From Acidiphilium acidophilum (GTDB lineage: Bacteria > Pseudomonadota > Alphaproteobacteria > Acetobacterales > Acetobacteraceae): a stretch of 64,000 nucleotides of DNA. The notes below the pieces were generated by a model, which did no database searches, was not told where the DNA came from, and was given only the letters and a program-made list of their open reading frames with translations. Location: contig NZ_JAWXYB010000018.1 in NCBI RefSeq assembly GCF_033842475.1, positions 1,471,501 to 1,535,500 of the forward strand, given 5' to 3'. Below are positions 18,433 to 28,717 of this stretch, one piece after another. The number at the start of each line of letters is the position of its first letter. Position 1 is the stretch's first letter. The translations under genes were made by a program, and so were the position numbers.

Positions 18433-19401
18433 TCACATCCGGATCAGCGCCGAACCCCAGGTCAGGCCGCCGCCGAGCGCCTCGATCAGGATGAGATGGC
18501 CGGGTTTGATCCGTCCATCCCTCATGGCATCGTCGAGCGCCAGCGGGATCGAGGCGGCAGAGGTATTGGCGTGACGATCGACCGTGACGACGACCTGCTC
18601 CGGCTGGAGGTTCAGCCGCTTGCCCATGGCATCGATGATCCGGCGATTGGCCTGATGGGGCACCAGCCAGTCGATATCGGCATGGCCGAGACCATTGGCC
18701 TTGAGCGCCTCGTCCACCGCACCGGCGAGCTTGGGCACCGCGTGGCGGAACACTTCGCGGCCGTTCATCACGAGATGCTGGGGCTTGCCGGTCTGCCCGG
18801 TCGCGCCGTCGATATAAAGGATGTCGCCGAACCGGCCATCGGCATGGATATGGGTCGAAATGATTCCGCGCGGCGCATCCGCCGTATTCGCCCGGAGAAC
18901 GGCTGCTCCCGCGCCATCGCCGAACAGGACGCAGGTGCCGCGATCCTGCCAGTTGAGGATGCGCGAATAAACCTCGGTCCCGATGACCAGCGCGGTGCGG
19001 CACTGCCCGGCCCGGATCATCGCATCGGCGATCGAGGCCGCGTAGACGAAGCCGGAGCAGGCGGCGGAGATGTCGAAGGCAAAACCGGCGGTGATGCCGA
19101 GCGCGCTCTGGATGGTCACGGCGGTGGCCGGAAACCCCTGATCCGGTGTCGAGGTGGCGACGATGATCGCATCGACCGATCCGGCTTCGATCCCGGCGGC
19201 GTCGAGCGCGCGCCGTGCCGCCTGTTCGCCCATGAAGGCGGCGGTTTCGTGGGGTGCGGCGATGTGGCGCTGGGTGATGCCGGTGCGCTCGCGAATCCAT
19301 TCATCCGACGTATCGACCCGCGTGGCCAATTCCTGGTTCGAGACGATCCGTTCGGGGAGGTAGCCGCCGATACCGTCCAGCGTAGTGGCGGGATTGCTCA
19401 T
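18433..19401 (-). CDS. fabH: Beta-ketoacyl-ACP synthase III
   Basis: Starts type II fatty-acid synthesis by condensing acetyl-CoA with malonyl-ACP. 322 residues. The catalytic triad is complete: Cys in ISAACSGF near residue 111, His in VPHQANRRI near 246, Asn in DRHANTSAASIP near 275. The real start is ATG 19401 (Met-Ser-Asn-Pro-Ala-Thr), overlapping the plsX stop as ATGA; a longer frame to 19662 only reads the plsX antisense-free overlap and is not family-like. Part of yceD-independent rpmF-plsX-fabH-ihfA-merR order. Confidence 0.97.
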   Translation of the reverse strand: MSNPATTLDGIGGYLPERIVSNQELATRVDTSDEWIRERTGITQRHIAAPHETAAFMGEQAARRALDAAGIEAGSVDAIIVATSTPDQGFPATAVTIQSALGITAGFAFDISAACSGFVYAASIADAMIRAGQCRTALVIGTEVYSRILNWQDRGTCVLFGDGAGAAVLRANTADAPRGIISTHIHADGRFGDILYIDGATGQTGKPQHLVMNGREVFRHAVPKLAGAVDEALKANGLGHADIDWLVPHQANRRIIDAMGKRLNLQPEQVVVTVDRHANTSAASIPLALDDAMRDGRIKPGHLILIEALGGGLTWGSALIRM

Positions 19402-20510
19402 GGCCCGAAGGCAATCGGTGTGGCGACCGGCGGGGCAACCGGCGTGGCAACGGGCGCTGCCGGCTCGGCGACGAGCGCCGCCCGATCGTCGTGCTGGCGC
19501 AGCCCGTCCCTGATCCGCTCGTTGAACCGGTTGACGATCATGTCCATCGCGACATCGACCGCATGGGCGAAGCCCTCGGCATCGGTTCCGCCATGCGATT
19601 TGACCACGACGCCGTTGAGCCCGAGCAGCACCGCCCCGTTGTAGCGGCGGGGGTCGAGCCACTCGCGCAGCCGGTTCAAACCGGGCTTGGCAAGCACATA
19701 GGCGAGTTTGGCGGAGATGCTGGCAGTGAAGACGCGCTTCAGCAGGTCGCCGACCAGACGCAGGGCTCCTTCGCCGGTCTTGAGGGCGACGTTACCGGTA
19801 AAGCCGTCGGTTACCACCACATCGACGGTGCCGCCCGCGATATCGTGCCCCTCGACGAAACCGTGGAATTGCGGGCCGATCGGGCCGGCGCGCAACGCCT
19901 CGGCGGCGCGCTTGAGGGTTTCGTCGCCCTTCATTTCCTCGGACCCGACATTGAGCAGGCCGATGGTGGGTTTCGGCAGGCCGAGCACGGTGCGGGCGAA
20001 CATCTCGCCCATCACCGCGAATTCGACGAGGTTGCGCGCATCGCAGATCATGTTGGCGCCGAGATCGAGCATGACGACGTCGCCCTTGGCCGACGGCCCG
20101 ATTGCCGCCATCGCCGGACGGTCGATCCCCGCCATGGTCTTGATCACGATTTTCGCGAGCGCCAGCATCGCGCCGGTATTGCCGGCCGAGATCACCCCGG
20201 CAGCCTCGCCATTAGCGACCGCATCGATCGCCCGGCGCATCGAGGCATTGCGCAGCCGCAACGCTGCGGTGGGCTTGAGATCGTCGGCGATGATTTCAGT
20301 GGTCGGGCAGATCACCACACGCCCGGCGAGGTGCTTGCCCTTGCTGATCAGCGGCTGGATCAGCGCCTCGTCACCGAAGACATGGAACATCGCCTTCGGA
20401 TGACGAACCGCCGCGATATCGAGTCCCGCGATGATCGACTCGGGTGCGTGATCGCCGCCCATGGCATCGACCGCGAGAACCGGCACGCTCGCCCCTTCAG
20501 CCATGGTCAT
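19398..20510 (-). CDS. plsX: Phosphate acyltransferase PlsX
   Basis: Makes acyl-phosphate from acyl-ACP for phospholipid synthesis, at the membrane surface. 370 residues. The signature VDAMGGDHAPE near residue 14, SAGNTGAMLALA near 108, GANMICDARNL near 150, and VTDGFTGNVALKT near 235 are intact. The C-terminal tail beyond about 350 is an Ala/Pro/Val/Thr stretch encoded by three 12-bp repeats and looks like a lineage-specific addition. ATG 20510 is used; Met 3 is also possible. Lies between rpmF and fabH as in most proteobacteria. Confidence 0.97.
   Translation of the reverse strand: MTMAEGASVPVLAVDAMGGDHAPESIIAGLDIAAVRHPKAMFHVFGDEALIQPLISKGKHLAGRVVICPTTEIIADDLKPTAALRLRNASMRRAIDAVANGEAAGVISAGNTGAMLALAKIVIKTMAGIDRPAMAAIGPSAKGDVVMLDLGANMICDARNLVEFAVMGEMFARTVLGLPKPTIGLLNVGSEEMKGDETLKRAAEALRAGPIGPQFHGFVEGHDIAGGTVDVVVTDGFTGNVALKTGEGALRLVGDLLKRVFTASISAKLAYVLAKPGLNRLREWLDPRRYNGAVLLGLNGVVVKSHGGTDAEGFAHAVDVAMDMIVNRFNERIRDGLRQHDDRAALVAEPAAPVATPVAPPVATPIAFGP
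19416..19451. repeat. Three 12-bp tandem units in the plsX 3' end
   Basis: Units at 19416, 19428 and 19440 share the pattern CGGYGKGGCRAC. They encode the Val-Ala-Thr-Pro type tail of PlsX and keep the reading frame. The array ends 15 bp from the fabH start codon. Confidence 0.75.
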
Positions 20511-20575
20511 TGATCGGTCATCGTCGTCATCGGTGGTCCGCGCGGAAAGCCGGGAGCAGGGCGGTCACCGTCGGT

Positions 20576-20779
20576 TCAGACCCGAACCGTGCCCTTGATG
20601 TCCTTGCCGGCGGCCACGACTTCACGACCGTCGTAATGACCGCAATGGCCGCAGACGTGATGGGGGCGTTTCAACTCGCCGCAATTGCTGCATTCGGCGT
20701 GCGGCTGGATGACCAGGGCCTGATGGCTCCGGCGCATGCCCTTGCGGGACGGGCTGGTTTTTCGCTTGGGTACGGCCAT
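20576..20779 (-). CDS. rpmF: 50S ribosomal protein L32
   Basis: 67-residue ribosomal protein. [19 protein letters not shown] is the standard N-terminus, followed by the zinc-binding version of the family: Cys-Ser-Asn-Cys near residue 30 and Cys-Gly-His-Cys near 43. Head of the plsX-fabH-ihfA-merR gene string; 65 bp separate it from plsX, with a spacer I see no signal in. Confidence 0.98.
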   Translation of the reverse strand: MAVPKRKTSPSRKGMRRSHQALVIQPHAECSNCGELKRPHHVCGHCGHYDGREVVAAGKDIKGTVRV

Positions 20780-20916
20780 ATCAACTCTCGTATTTTCTGT
20801 AACGGCGGCGCAGCAACGCGCTACCGCCCCGCAAGGGGAGGTTCAAGACCCCGGCGTCTAGCAGAGCCATCCGGCACGGGCAAGCGCAGCGCTGGTTTGC
20901 GCGCCGCTACCGTTCC

Positions 20917-21471
20917 TCATTGCGGCTCGTCATTCTTGCGCTTCACCGCGAGGGCGGCAAGCGCGCTGAACGGGCCGATGCGCGGTGCGGTATATTCCTC
21001 GGGTGCCGCGACGCCCGGCTTGCGGGGATACGGGTCGAGCGCAAGAGCGAGTTGCTCGGTCAACACCGCGCCGAGATCGACCATCGTGCCGTTGGCAACG
21101 ATCTCGTCGGGTGCCTCCGGGTCGATCGGCGCCTGATCGAGATCGAGTGCCTCGGCCTGCGACTCGGTGAGCATCAGGAGGACCGCGCGTTCGCTGATCG
21201 TCTGCTCGAAAGGTTCGAGCGTCACCACACAGGTCTGGATCACGGTGGCCTTGAGGGCCAGCGTGGCGGTTGCGTGATCCGCCGCACCGGGATTTCGCAC
21301 CGAGCTCAACACGAAATCGCCGCGCAGGGCGGCAATCGCCGGAAGTCCGAACGCGGCGGCGATACCTGCGCACGCCGCTTCATCGGCGATGACCGTGACC
21401 GGCAGCGGGGCGGTGCCCAGCCGGGCGAGATCGACTTTATACGAGAGCGGGGCTTGGATCGGGTCGGTCAT
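20917..21471 (-). CDS. YceD/DUF177 family protein
   Basis: A 184-residue protein of the DUF177 family, whose members usually sit before rpmF and are linked to rRNA accumulation and ribosome assembly. A conserved Cys lies in the block VIQTCVVTLEPFEQTI near residue 86, and acidic residues dominate the second half (Asp-Pro-Glu-Ala-Pro-Asp-Glu near 122), then LTEQLALALDPYPRKPG near 143, the family signature. ATG 21471 (Met-Thr-Asp-Pro) is preferred; 21489 and 21537 give longer, less typical N-termini. About 135 bp before rpmF and divergent from bamE. Confidence 0.9.
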   Translation of the reverse strand: MTDPIQAPLSYKVDLARLGTAPLPVTVIADEAACAGIAAAFGLPAIAALRGDFVLSSVRNPGAADHATATLALKATVIQTCVVTLEPFEQTISERAVLLMLTESQAEALDLDQAPIDPEAPDEIVANGTMVDLGAVLTEQLALALDPYPRKPGVAAPEEYTAPRIGPFSALAALAVKRKNDEPQ

Positions 21472-21571
21472 CGGGGCATAATGCCGCATCTTGCGCGAAG
21501 CCGGAAGCTCGCCCATAGAACCGCGATGATAGGCCAATGCCCGTCATTTATAGATCTGTCGAGAATGAGGA

Positions 21572-22117
21572 TTGAGCCGCGTGCGCAGACCCGCCATCAA
21601 GCTCCACCGCCTGCTGCCCCTGATGCTGTTGCCCGCGCTGGCCGGATGCGCGGTATTCTCGGCCGCACCGCACTACCGGGGCAATGCGGTGTCCGAACAT
21701 CAACTCAAGCAGTTGACCCCAGGGGTTTCGACCGAGGCCGATGCCACGGCGCTGCTGGGAACGCCGACCCTGCATGAAACCTTCAACCGCAACGACTGGC
21801 TGTATGCGAGCCAGGTGACCAAGCGGCGGATCGGCCAGACCCAGGGGGTGCTGCGCCAGAAGGTCGTGGTGCTGCATTTCAACGATGGCGGGGTGTTGCA
21901 GTCGATCCGTAACGTCAACCAGAAGCAGGCGGTCAGGGTTGCGATGGCGTCAGGCGCGACCAAGGCGCCGGGCGGCACCGCGAGCCTGTTCCAGCAGCTT
22001 GTCGGGGGCGTCGGTCACTATAATCCGGGTCTCGGCGCGGGTGCGGGCGGCTTCGGCGGGACCGGTAGTTCCGATATCGGCGGTGCCAGCGGCAGCAGCG
22101 GGCTCTCGGGGTTCTGA
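21572..22117 (+). CDS. bamE: Outer-membrane assembly lipoprotein BamE (SmpA/OmlA)
   Basis: Lipoprotein of the BAM complex that inserts beta-barrel proteins into the outer membrane. 181 residues, starting at a TTG preceded by GAGAATGAGGA. A type II signal peptide ends in LPALAGC (lipobox near residue 26). The BamE fold is shown by Leu-Lys-Gln-Leu-Thr-Pro-Gly-Val-Ser, LLGTPTLHETFNRNDWLYAS near 61-80, and a beta-strand with VVVLHFNDGGVL. A Gly/Ser-rich tail beyond residue 135 is an unstructured extension not needed by the core fold. Divergent from yceD, an alphaproteobacterial arrangement. Confidence 0.92.
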   Translation: MSRVRRPAIKLHRLLPLMLLPALAGCAVFSAAPHYRGNAVSEHQLKQLTPGVSTEADATALLGTPTLHETFNRNDWLYASQVTKRRIGQTQGVLRQKVVVLHFNDGGVLQSIRNVNQKQAVRVAMASGATKAPGGTASLFQQLVGGVGHYNPGLGAGAGGFGGTGSSDIGGASGSSGLSGF

Positions 22118-22119
22118 GC

Positions 22120-23721
22120 ATGACGACACGACGCCGCCTGCTGGCCGGATCGAGCGCAATGGCCGGGATCGCGGCCCTGCGGATCGCGCACGCGCAGTCC
22201 GCGTCGCCCCTCACACCCAACAGTTTCACACCGGGTGCCGATCCCGAAGCGCCACAGCTCGACGATGTGGTGGCGCCTGGCTTGCAGCGCGATGTGATCA
22301 TTCGCTGGGGCGATCCGGTGCTGGCGAATGCGCCGCCGTTCCGGCCCGGGTTCGTCACCGAGGCGGCAGCGGCGCGGCAGTTCGGCTGGGACGCGATCAT
22401 CGCCGGCATCGTCAACCCGCCCCAGGCCCAGGATGGCATCGCCCGGATCGTGATGGTGCTGAGCCATCCGGACGTTGCGCCACGAATGGTGTTTCCCGGC
22501 GGGGTCGACCGGCCCCGGATCGCGGGCAAAATGCAGGGCGCCTCGGTTCTCAACCTGTCACAGCGCGGTGGCCGTTGGGTGGTGGTGGATGGCGGCTACC
22601 AGTCCCGCCGGATCACGGATGGTACCCTGTGCACGATCACCGGCCCGGCCGCGGCCTCGATCGGCCCGAGCGTTCAGGGCGTTCTGGCACCGGGGATCGG
22701 CTGCGTCACGCCGTGGAATACCGTGCTGCTGCCCGAGGGGCGGACCAACTCATGGGTTGCCCGCCTCGCTGACAAGGCAGCGGGATTTTCGAGCCCGACG
22801 GTGGGTGCCGGATTCGGCTGGGTGGTCGAACTCGATGCGCTGAACCCGACCTCCTTTCCCGCCAAGCGCACGGCGTTGGGCCGGATGCCGCGCGCCGGAA
22901 CCGCCTGCGGCATGGCGGGTGACGGTTCGGCCATCGTTTTCATGACCGAAGATGCGCCGATGGGGCGGTTGTTTCGCTTCAAGGGTGCCGCACCGATCGG
23001 CGATGGGTCCGGCGCGCTCGATGCCGGAACCCTCGCGGTCGCAACGCTCGAAGGGTCCAGCATCGTCTGGCGCGATCTGCCGCCGGGGCTGACCAGCCTG
23101 ACGGCGACGCTTTCAGCGGCATCGGACGGGGCGCGGTTCGATGCGCCCGCCGGCATGGCGATCGGCGCGGACGGGACGCTCTACCTCGCCTGTTCCGGCA
23201 ATCCGGGGCGCGGGGTCGATCAGGTCGATGCGCTCAATCCCCGCGCGGGTAACGGTGCCGGCCATATTCTGGCGCTGGCACCCGCCGGCGGTGATCTGGC
23301 GGCATCCCGCTTCGCCGGACGGGTGATTTTGCTCGGCGGCAACCCCAACACCGACCCCACTGCACGCTACACCCCCGGATCTCTGGCCTGGCTGCGATCG
23401 CCCTATACCCTGAATTTCGATGCCGCCCATCGGCTGCATGTCGGGACCGATCAGGGGGGGGCGGTGACCGATACCGCCGATGGCCTTTTCGTCATGAACG
23501 TGACCGGCTACGGGCGTTATGCGCTCGATATGCTGTATCTGGCGCCGATCGGCGGGGCGATCGGCGGGGCGGCGTTCGGTCCGCAGGGCCGCACCGGCTT
23601 CACCGTCGCCCGTCATCCCGGTGCCACGCCCAATGCGGATTTCGCCCACCCGGCGACGCGCTGGCCGACGGTGCAGCCGGATATGCCGCCGCAGACGACC
23701 GTAGTTTCGCTTACAAGCTGA
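22120..23721 (+). CDS. Tat-exported PhoX-like (DUF839) protein
   Basis: A 533-residue exported protein. The N-terminus has a twin-arginine signal (Thr-Thr-Arg-Arg-Arg-Leu-Leu-Ala-Gly) with Ala-His-Ala-Gln cleavage near residue 25. The body follows the PhoX/DUF839 beta-propeller pattern: Cys in Gly-Thr-Ala-Cys-Gly near 265, Gly-Ala-Gly-Phe-Gly-Trp-Val-Val-Glu near 229, VFMTEDAPMGRLFRFKG near 273, DAPAGMAIGADGTLYLACSG near 343. PhoX enzymes are Ca/Fe periplasmic alkaline phosphatases, but other DUF839 proteins have no known activity. It begins 2 bp after the bamE stop, so it is probably cotranscribed. No phosphate-box motif was recognised. Confidence 0.82.
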   Translation: MTTRRRLLAGSSAMAGIAALRIAHAQSASPLTPNSFTPGADPEAPQLDDVVAPGLQRDVIIRWGDPVLANAPPFRPGFVTEAAAARQFGWDAIIAGIVNPPQAQDGIARIVMVLSHPDVAPRMVFPGGVDRPRIAGKMQGASVLNLSQRGGRWVVVDGGYQSRRITDGTLCTITGPAAASIGPSVQGVLAPGIGCVTPWNTVLLPEGRTNSWVARLADKAAGFSSPTVGAGFGWVVELDALNPTSFPAKRTALGRMPRAGTACGMAGDGSAIVFMTEDAPMGRLFRFKGAAPIGDGSGALDAGTLAVATLEGSSIVWRDLPPGLTSLTATLSAASDGARFDAPAGMAIGADGTLYLACSGNPGRGVDQVDALNPRAGNGAGHILALAPAGGDLAASRFAGRVILLGGNPNTDPTARYTPGSLAWLRSPYTLNFDAAHRLHVGTDQGGAVTDTADGLFVMNVTGYGRYALDMLYLAPIGGAIGGAAFGPQGRTGFTVARHPGATPNADFAHPATRWPTVQPDMPPQTTVVSLTS

Positions 23722-23742
23722 ATAGTCGGGCTGATGATATCG

Positions 23743-23794
23743 GGCCCGGTCGCGCCGGGCCGGCAGGGCGACCGGATGCCCGAGGGCATCCGGT
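23743..23794. terminator. Two adjacent GC-rich hairpins between convergent genes
   Basis: GGCCCGG (23743-23749) pairs with CCGGGCC (23755-23761), then a perfect 11-bp stem ACCGGATGCCC (23771-23781) with GGGCATCCGGT (23784-23794) around GA. They fill the 88-bp gap between the PhoX-like stop and the katG stop. Neither is followed by a T-run, so either they block readthrough with Rho or act as structure only. Confidence 0.55.
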
Positions 23795-23810
23795 CCGAAC
23801 GCAGGCGAGA

Positions 23811-26087
<2,277 letters not shown>

Positions 26088-26144
26088 TTAAGGCGATATA
26101 AACAATCACGGTAATAAGCATCGCCTATCGCGGCGGGGGTGAGT

Positions 26145-28016
26145 TTATTTGACGTTGTTCGCCTTGTTACGCCGCCGGCGCGCCTGTTCGTTCGGTTTGT
26201 CGCCGGGGGGACGGGGGGAGCCGGGTTTGTTGGGGCGGCCGCGCCAGGGCGGCTTGGGGCCGCGTTCGGGCTGAGGGCCGGTCCGAGGCGGGGCGGCATC
26301 CGGCACATCGAGCGCGGGTTCGATCCTGATATCGGGATTGTTGGCGGCGGTCACCGATTTGAGGAATTCGACGGCGATCTCCTCGGCGATCTCGAACTTC
26401 GTGTCCCGGTCGAAAATGCGGATGGCGCCGATATCGCGCTTGGTGACGCCGCCGACCCGGCAGATCAGAGGCAACAGCCATTTCGGATCGGCATTTTTGC
26501 GGCGTCCGACATCGGCGCGGAACCAGACCATCGGGCCGGATCGGAACCGTGGCGCGCCCGCGCCTTCGGGGGCGGCCCGCTCGACCCGGGATCGTTCGAA
26601 ACGGGGCCGCTCGGGCGGCGGGGGGGCGATGTCCTCGGGCGAGGGCAGGCGGGCGCGGTAGAGCCGGATCAGTGCGGCGGCAATGATTTCGGGACTGAAC
26701 CGGGCGAGCAGATCCTGCCCGGGTGCCAGATCATCGTCGAGCGGGGCTTCGGTCAGCAGGGGATCGGTCAGCAATCGTGCCTGGTCGCGCGCACGGATGG
26801 CCTCCGCCGCCGGGGGATCTTCCCAGGTCGCCCTGATATTGGCGGATGCGAGCAGTGCCTCGGCCTGCCGGCGGCGCGAATTGGGCACCAGCAGCACGCA
26901 CATCCCCTTGCGCCCGGCGCGCCCGGTGCGGCCCGAACGATGGAGCAGGGTTGCCTTGTTGGTTGGCAGATCGGCATGGATGACCAGATCGAGATTAGGC
27001 AGATCGAGGCCGCGAGCGGCGACATCCGTTGCGATGCAGACCCGTGCGCGACCGTCGCGCAGGGATTGGAGGGCGGTGTTGCGTTCGGTCTGGCTCAACT
27101 CGCCGGACAGGGCAACGACGGCGAAACCCCGTTCCTGCAGGCGGCCGTGCAACTGGCGGACCGATTCGCGGGTGGAGCAGAACACCAGGCAACCGCCGCG
27201 TTCATAAAACCGCAGCAGGTTGACCAGACCATGTTCGATCTCGTGGGCAGCGATGCGGACGGCGCGATAATCGATGTCGGCATGGGGCTGATTGCGGGCC
27301 ACCGTGTCGATCCGCAGGGCGTCGCGCTGATACTGCCGGGCGAGGGCGGCGATTTCGCGGGCGATGGTTGCGGAAAACAGCAGGGTGCGGCGATCTTCGG
27401 GCGTGGTGCCCAGAATGAATTCCAGCTCGTCGCGAAACCCGAGATCGAGCATTTCATCGGCTTCGTCGAGCACGACGACCTTCAGCGCGCTGACATCGAG
27501 ATGGCGGCGCTCGATATGGTCCTGCAGGCGCCCCGGCGTGCCGACCACGATGTGGCATCCGGCGGACAGCGCGCGTTGCTCGCGGCGCGGGTCCATGCCG
27601 CCGACGCAGGAGACCACGCGGGCGCCGGTATGTTCGTAGAGCCAGGCGAGTTCGGCATGGACCTGGATCGCGAGTTCGCGGGTGGGCGCGATGATCAGGG
27701 CGAGCGGCGCACCGGGCGGGGGCAAGGCTCCATCGGCCATGATGGTGGCGGCGAAGGCAAGGCCGTAAGCCACGGTTTTGCCGGAACCGGTCTGCGCCGA
27801 CACCAGCAGGTCGCGCTCCTCGGCATCCGGTTGCAGGACCGCGCTCTGGACCGCGGTGGGCTCGGCGTAGCCGCGGTCGCGCAACGCGCGCTGCAGCGCC
27901 GGGGTTTCGATCGGAAACGACAGGGCAGGGCGCTCATCGGTCGCGGGAGCCGGATCGTTGTCGGACAGGACTGAGCCGGGCAGGACTGGGTCGGGCAGGG
28001 ATGGAGGGGTCAACAT
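26145..28016 (-). CDS. DEAD-box RNA helicase with DbpA-like RNA-binding domain
   Basis: A 623-residue ATP-dependent RNA helicase. Motifs in order: Gln motif with Pro-Thr-Ala-Val-Gln, AQTGSGKT near residue 75, APTRELA, VGTPGRLQDH, VLDEADEML near 187, FSATI, then helicase-C with VFCSTRESVRQLHGRL, ATDVAARGLD and HRSGRTGRAG. Residues about 470-550 form a DbpA/CsdA-type RNA-binding domain (Val-Gly-Gly-Val-Thr-Lys-Arg-Asp-Ile-Gly), and the tail is Arg/Pro/Lys-rich. This is the DeaD/CsdA class used in ribosome assembly and cold conditions. ATG 28016 is chosen over an in-frame TTG at 28031; neither has a strong ribosome site. Confidence 0.93.
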   Translation of the reverse strand: MLTPPSLPDPVLPGSVLSDNDPAPATDERPALSFPIETPALQRALRDRGYAEPTAVQSAVLQPDAEERDLLVSAQTGSGKTVAYGLAFAATIMADGALPPPGAPLALIIAPTRELAIQVHAELAWLYEHTGARVVSCVGGMDPRREQRALSAGCHIVVGTPGRLQDHIERRHLDVSALKVVVLDEADEMLDLGFRDELEFILGTTPEDRRTLLFSATIAREIAALARQYQRDALRIDTVARNQPHADIDYRAVRIAAHEIEHGLVNLLRFYERGGCLVFCSTRESVRQLHGRLQERGFAVVALSGELSQTERNTALQSLRDGRARVCIATDVAARGLDLPNLDLVIHADLPTNKATLLHRSGRTGRAGRKGMCVLLVPNSRRRQAEALLASANIRATWEDPPAAEAIRARDQARLLTDPLLTEAPLDDDLAPGQDLLARFSPEIIAAALIRLYRARLPSPEDIAPPPPERPRFERSRVERAAPEGAGAPRFRSGPMVWFRADVGRRKNADPKWLLPLICRVGGVTKRDIGAIRIFDRDTKFEIAEEIAVEFLKSVTAANNPDIRIEPALDVPDAAPPRTGPQPERGPKPPWRGRPNKPGSPRPPGDKPNEQARRRRNKANNVK

Positions 28017-28063
28017 GGGGGCCAATACCAAGCTGGTCGCCGCACTGCAACATCGAACGCCAT

Positions 28064-28561
28064 TTACCAGCCCGTCGTTCCGGGCGCGCCTTTGAACGGG
28101 CCGATCAGGTTGGCGGTGATCCAGCCACCGTAGAAGTCGCCGGGTTGCGGCAGCACCTGCTCGTCGCCGACGAAACAGGCATCGACGCGGCTGGCGTAGA
28201 CCGCGAGATGATCCTTGATCGCGAGGAAATCGAGCGTGGGATCAGGGTAGCTCCAGGCTGCGTTGCGGGCGATGTGGTTGCCGTGCCGCAGGGTCCAGTA
28301 GGCGGCGCGGCCTTTCCATTCGCAGAAGCTGCCGCCCTCGGCCGCTTCGATCGCGCAGGAGAAGGCGCCGGGAGGAAGATAGTAGGTCGGCGGGTGGCTG
28401 GTCTCCAGGGTGCGCCATCCTGCCGTGGTGGAGGCGATGACATCGCCGCCGAGGACGATGCGGATCGGCAGATCGATCGGTTCGAGCCGGGGCGGGCGCG
28501 GATAATCCCAGACATTTTCGGGCTCGTTGAGGGTCGTGCGGATTGACGGCTCGATCGGCAT
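28064..28561 (-). CDS. DUF427 domain-containing protein
   Basis: A 165-residue protein of the DUF427 family, function unknown. The family layout is clear: Val-Trp-Asp-Tyr-Pro-Arg-Pro-Pro near residue 17, Ala-Ser-Thr near 43, HPPTYYLPPGAF near 56, CEWKGRAAYW near 79 and AAWSYPDPTLDF near 100, ending in GDFYGGWITANLIGPFKG. The latter Trp-rich motifs are the most conserved part of the family. About 48 bp separate it from the helicase downstream, so the two may share a transcript. ATG at 28561. Confidence 0.9.
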   Translation of the reverse strand: MPIEPSIRTTLNEPENVWDYPRPPRLEPIDLPIRIVLGGDVIASTTAGWRTLETSHPPTYYLPPGAFSCAIEAAEGGSFCEWKGRAAYWTLRHGNHIARNAAWSYPDPTLDFLAIKDHLAVYASRVDACFVGDEQVLPQPGDFYGGWITANLIGPFKGAPGTTGW

Positions 28562-28667
28562 GGCGACGGGGTCCTGTCTGACGGGCAGTGGGTCGGCTAC
28601 CGTGGCGTATGCCTGTCAGATCACATCGATACGCTGGCGACAAGGGAAATCATCACGATACGGACAT

Positions 28668-28698
28668 GAAAAAACCCCGGTGCATTGCACCGGGGTTT
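28668..28698 (-). terminator. Intrinsic terminator of the porin gene
   Basis: On the minus strand AAACCCCGGTGC and GCACCGGGGTTT form a perfect 12-bp stem around a 3-base loop, followed by a T-run (TTTTTT). It lies 20 bp after the OprB stop at 28718. Classic Rho-independent form. Confidence 0.93.
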
Positions 28699-28717
28699 GC
28701 CGCGGAAGCGGAGGCAA

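Noticed and set aside
26139-27974. 611-codon + strand frame opposite the DEAD-box helicase
   Set aside because: No domain content; the helicase motifs on the minus strand are unambiguous.
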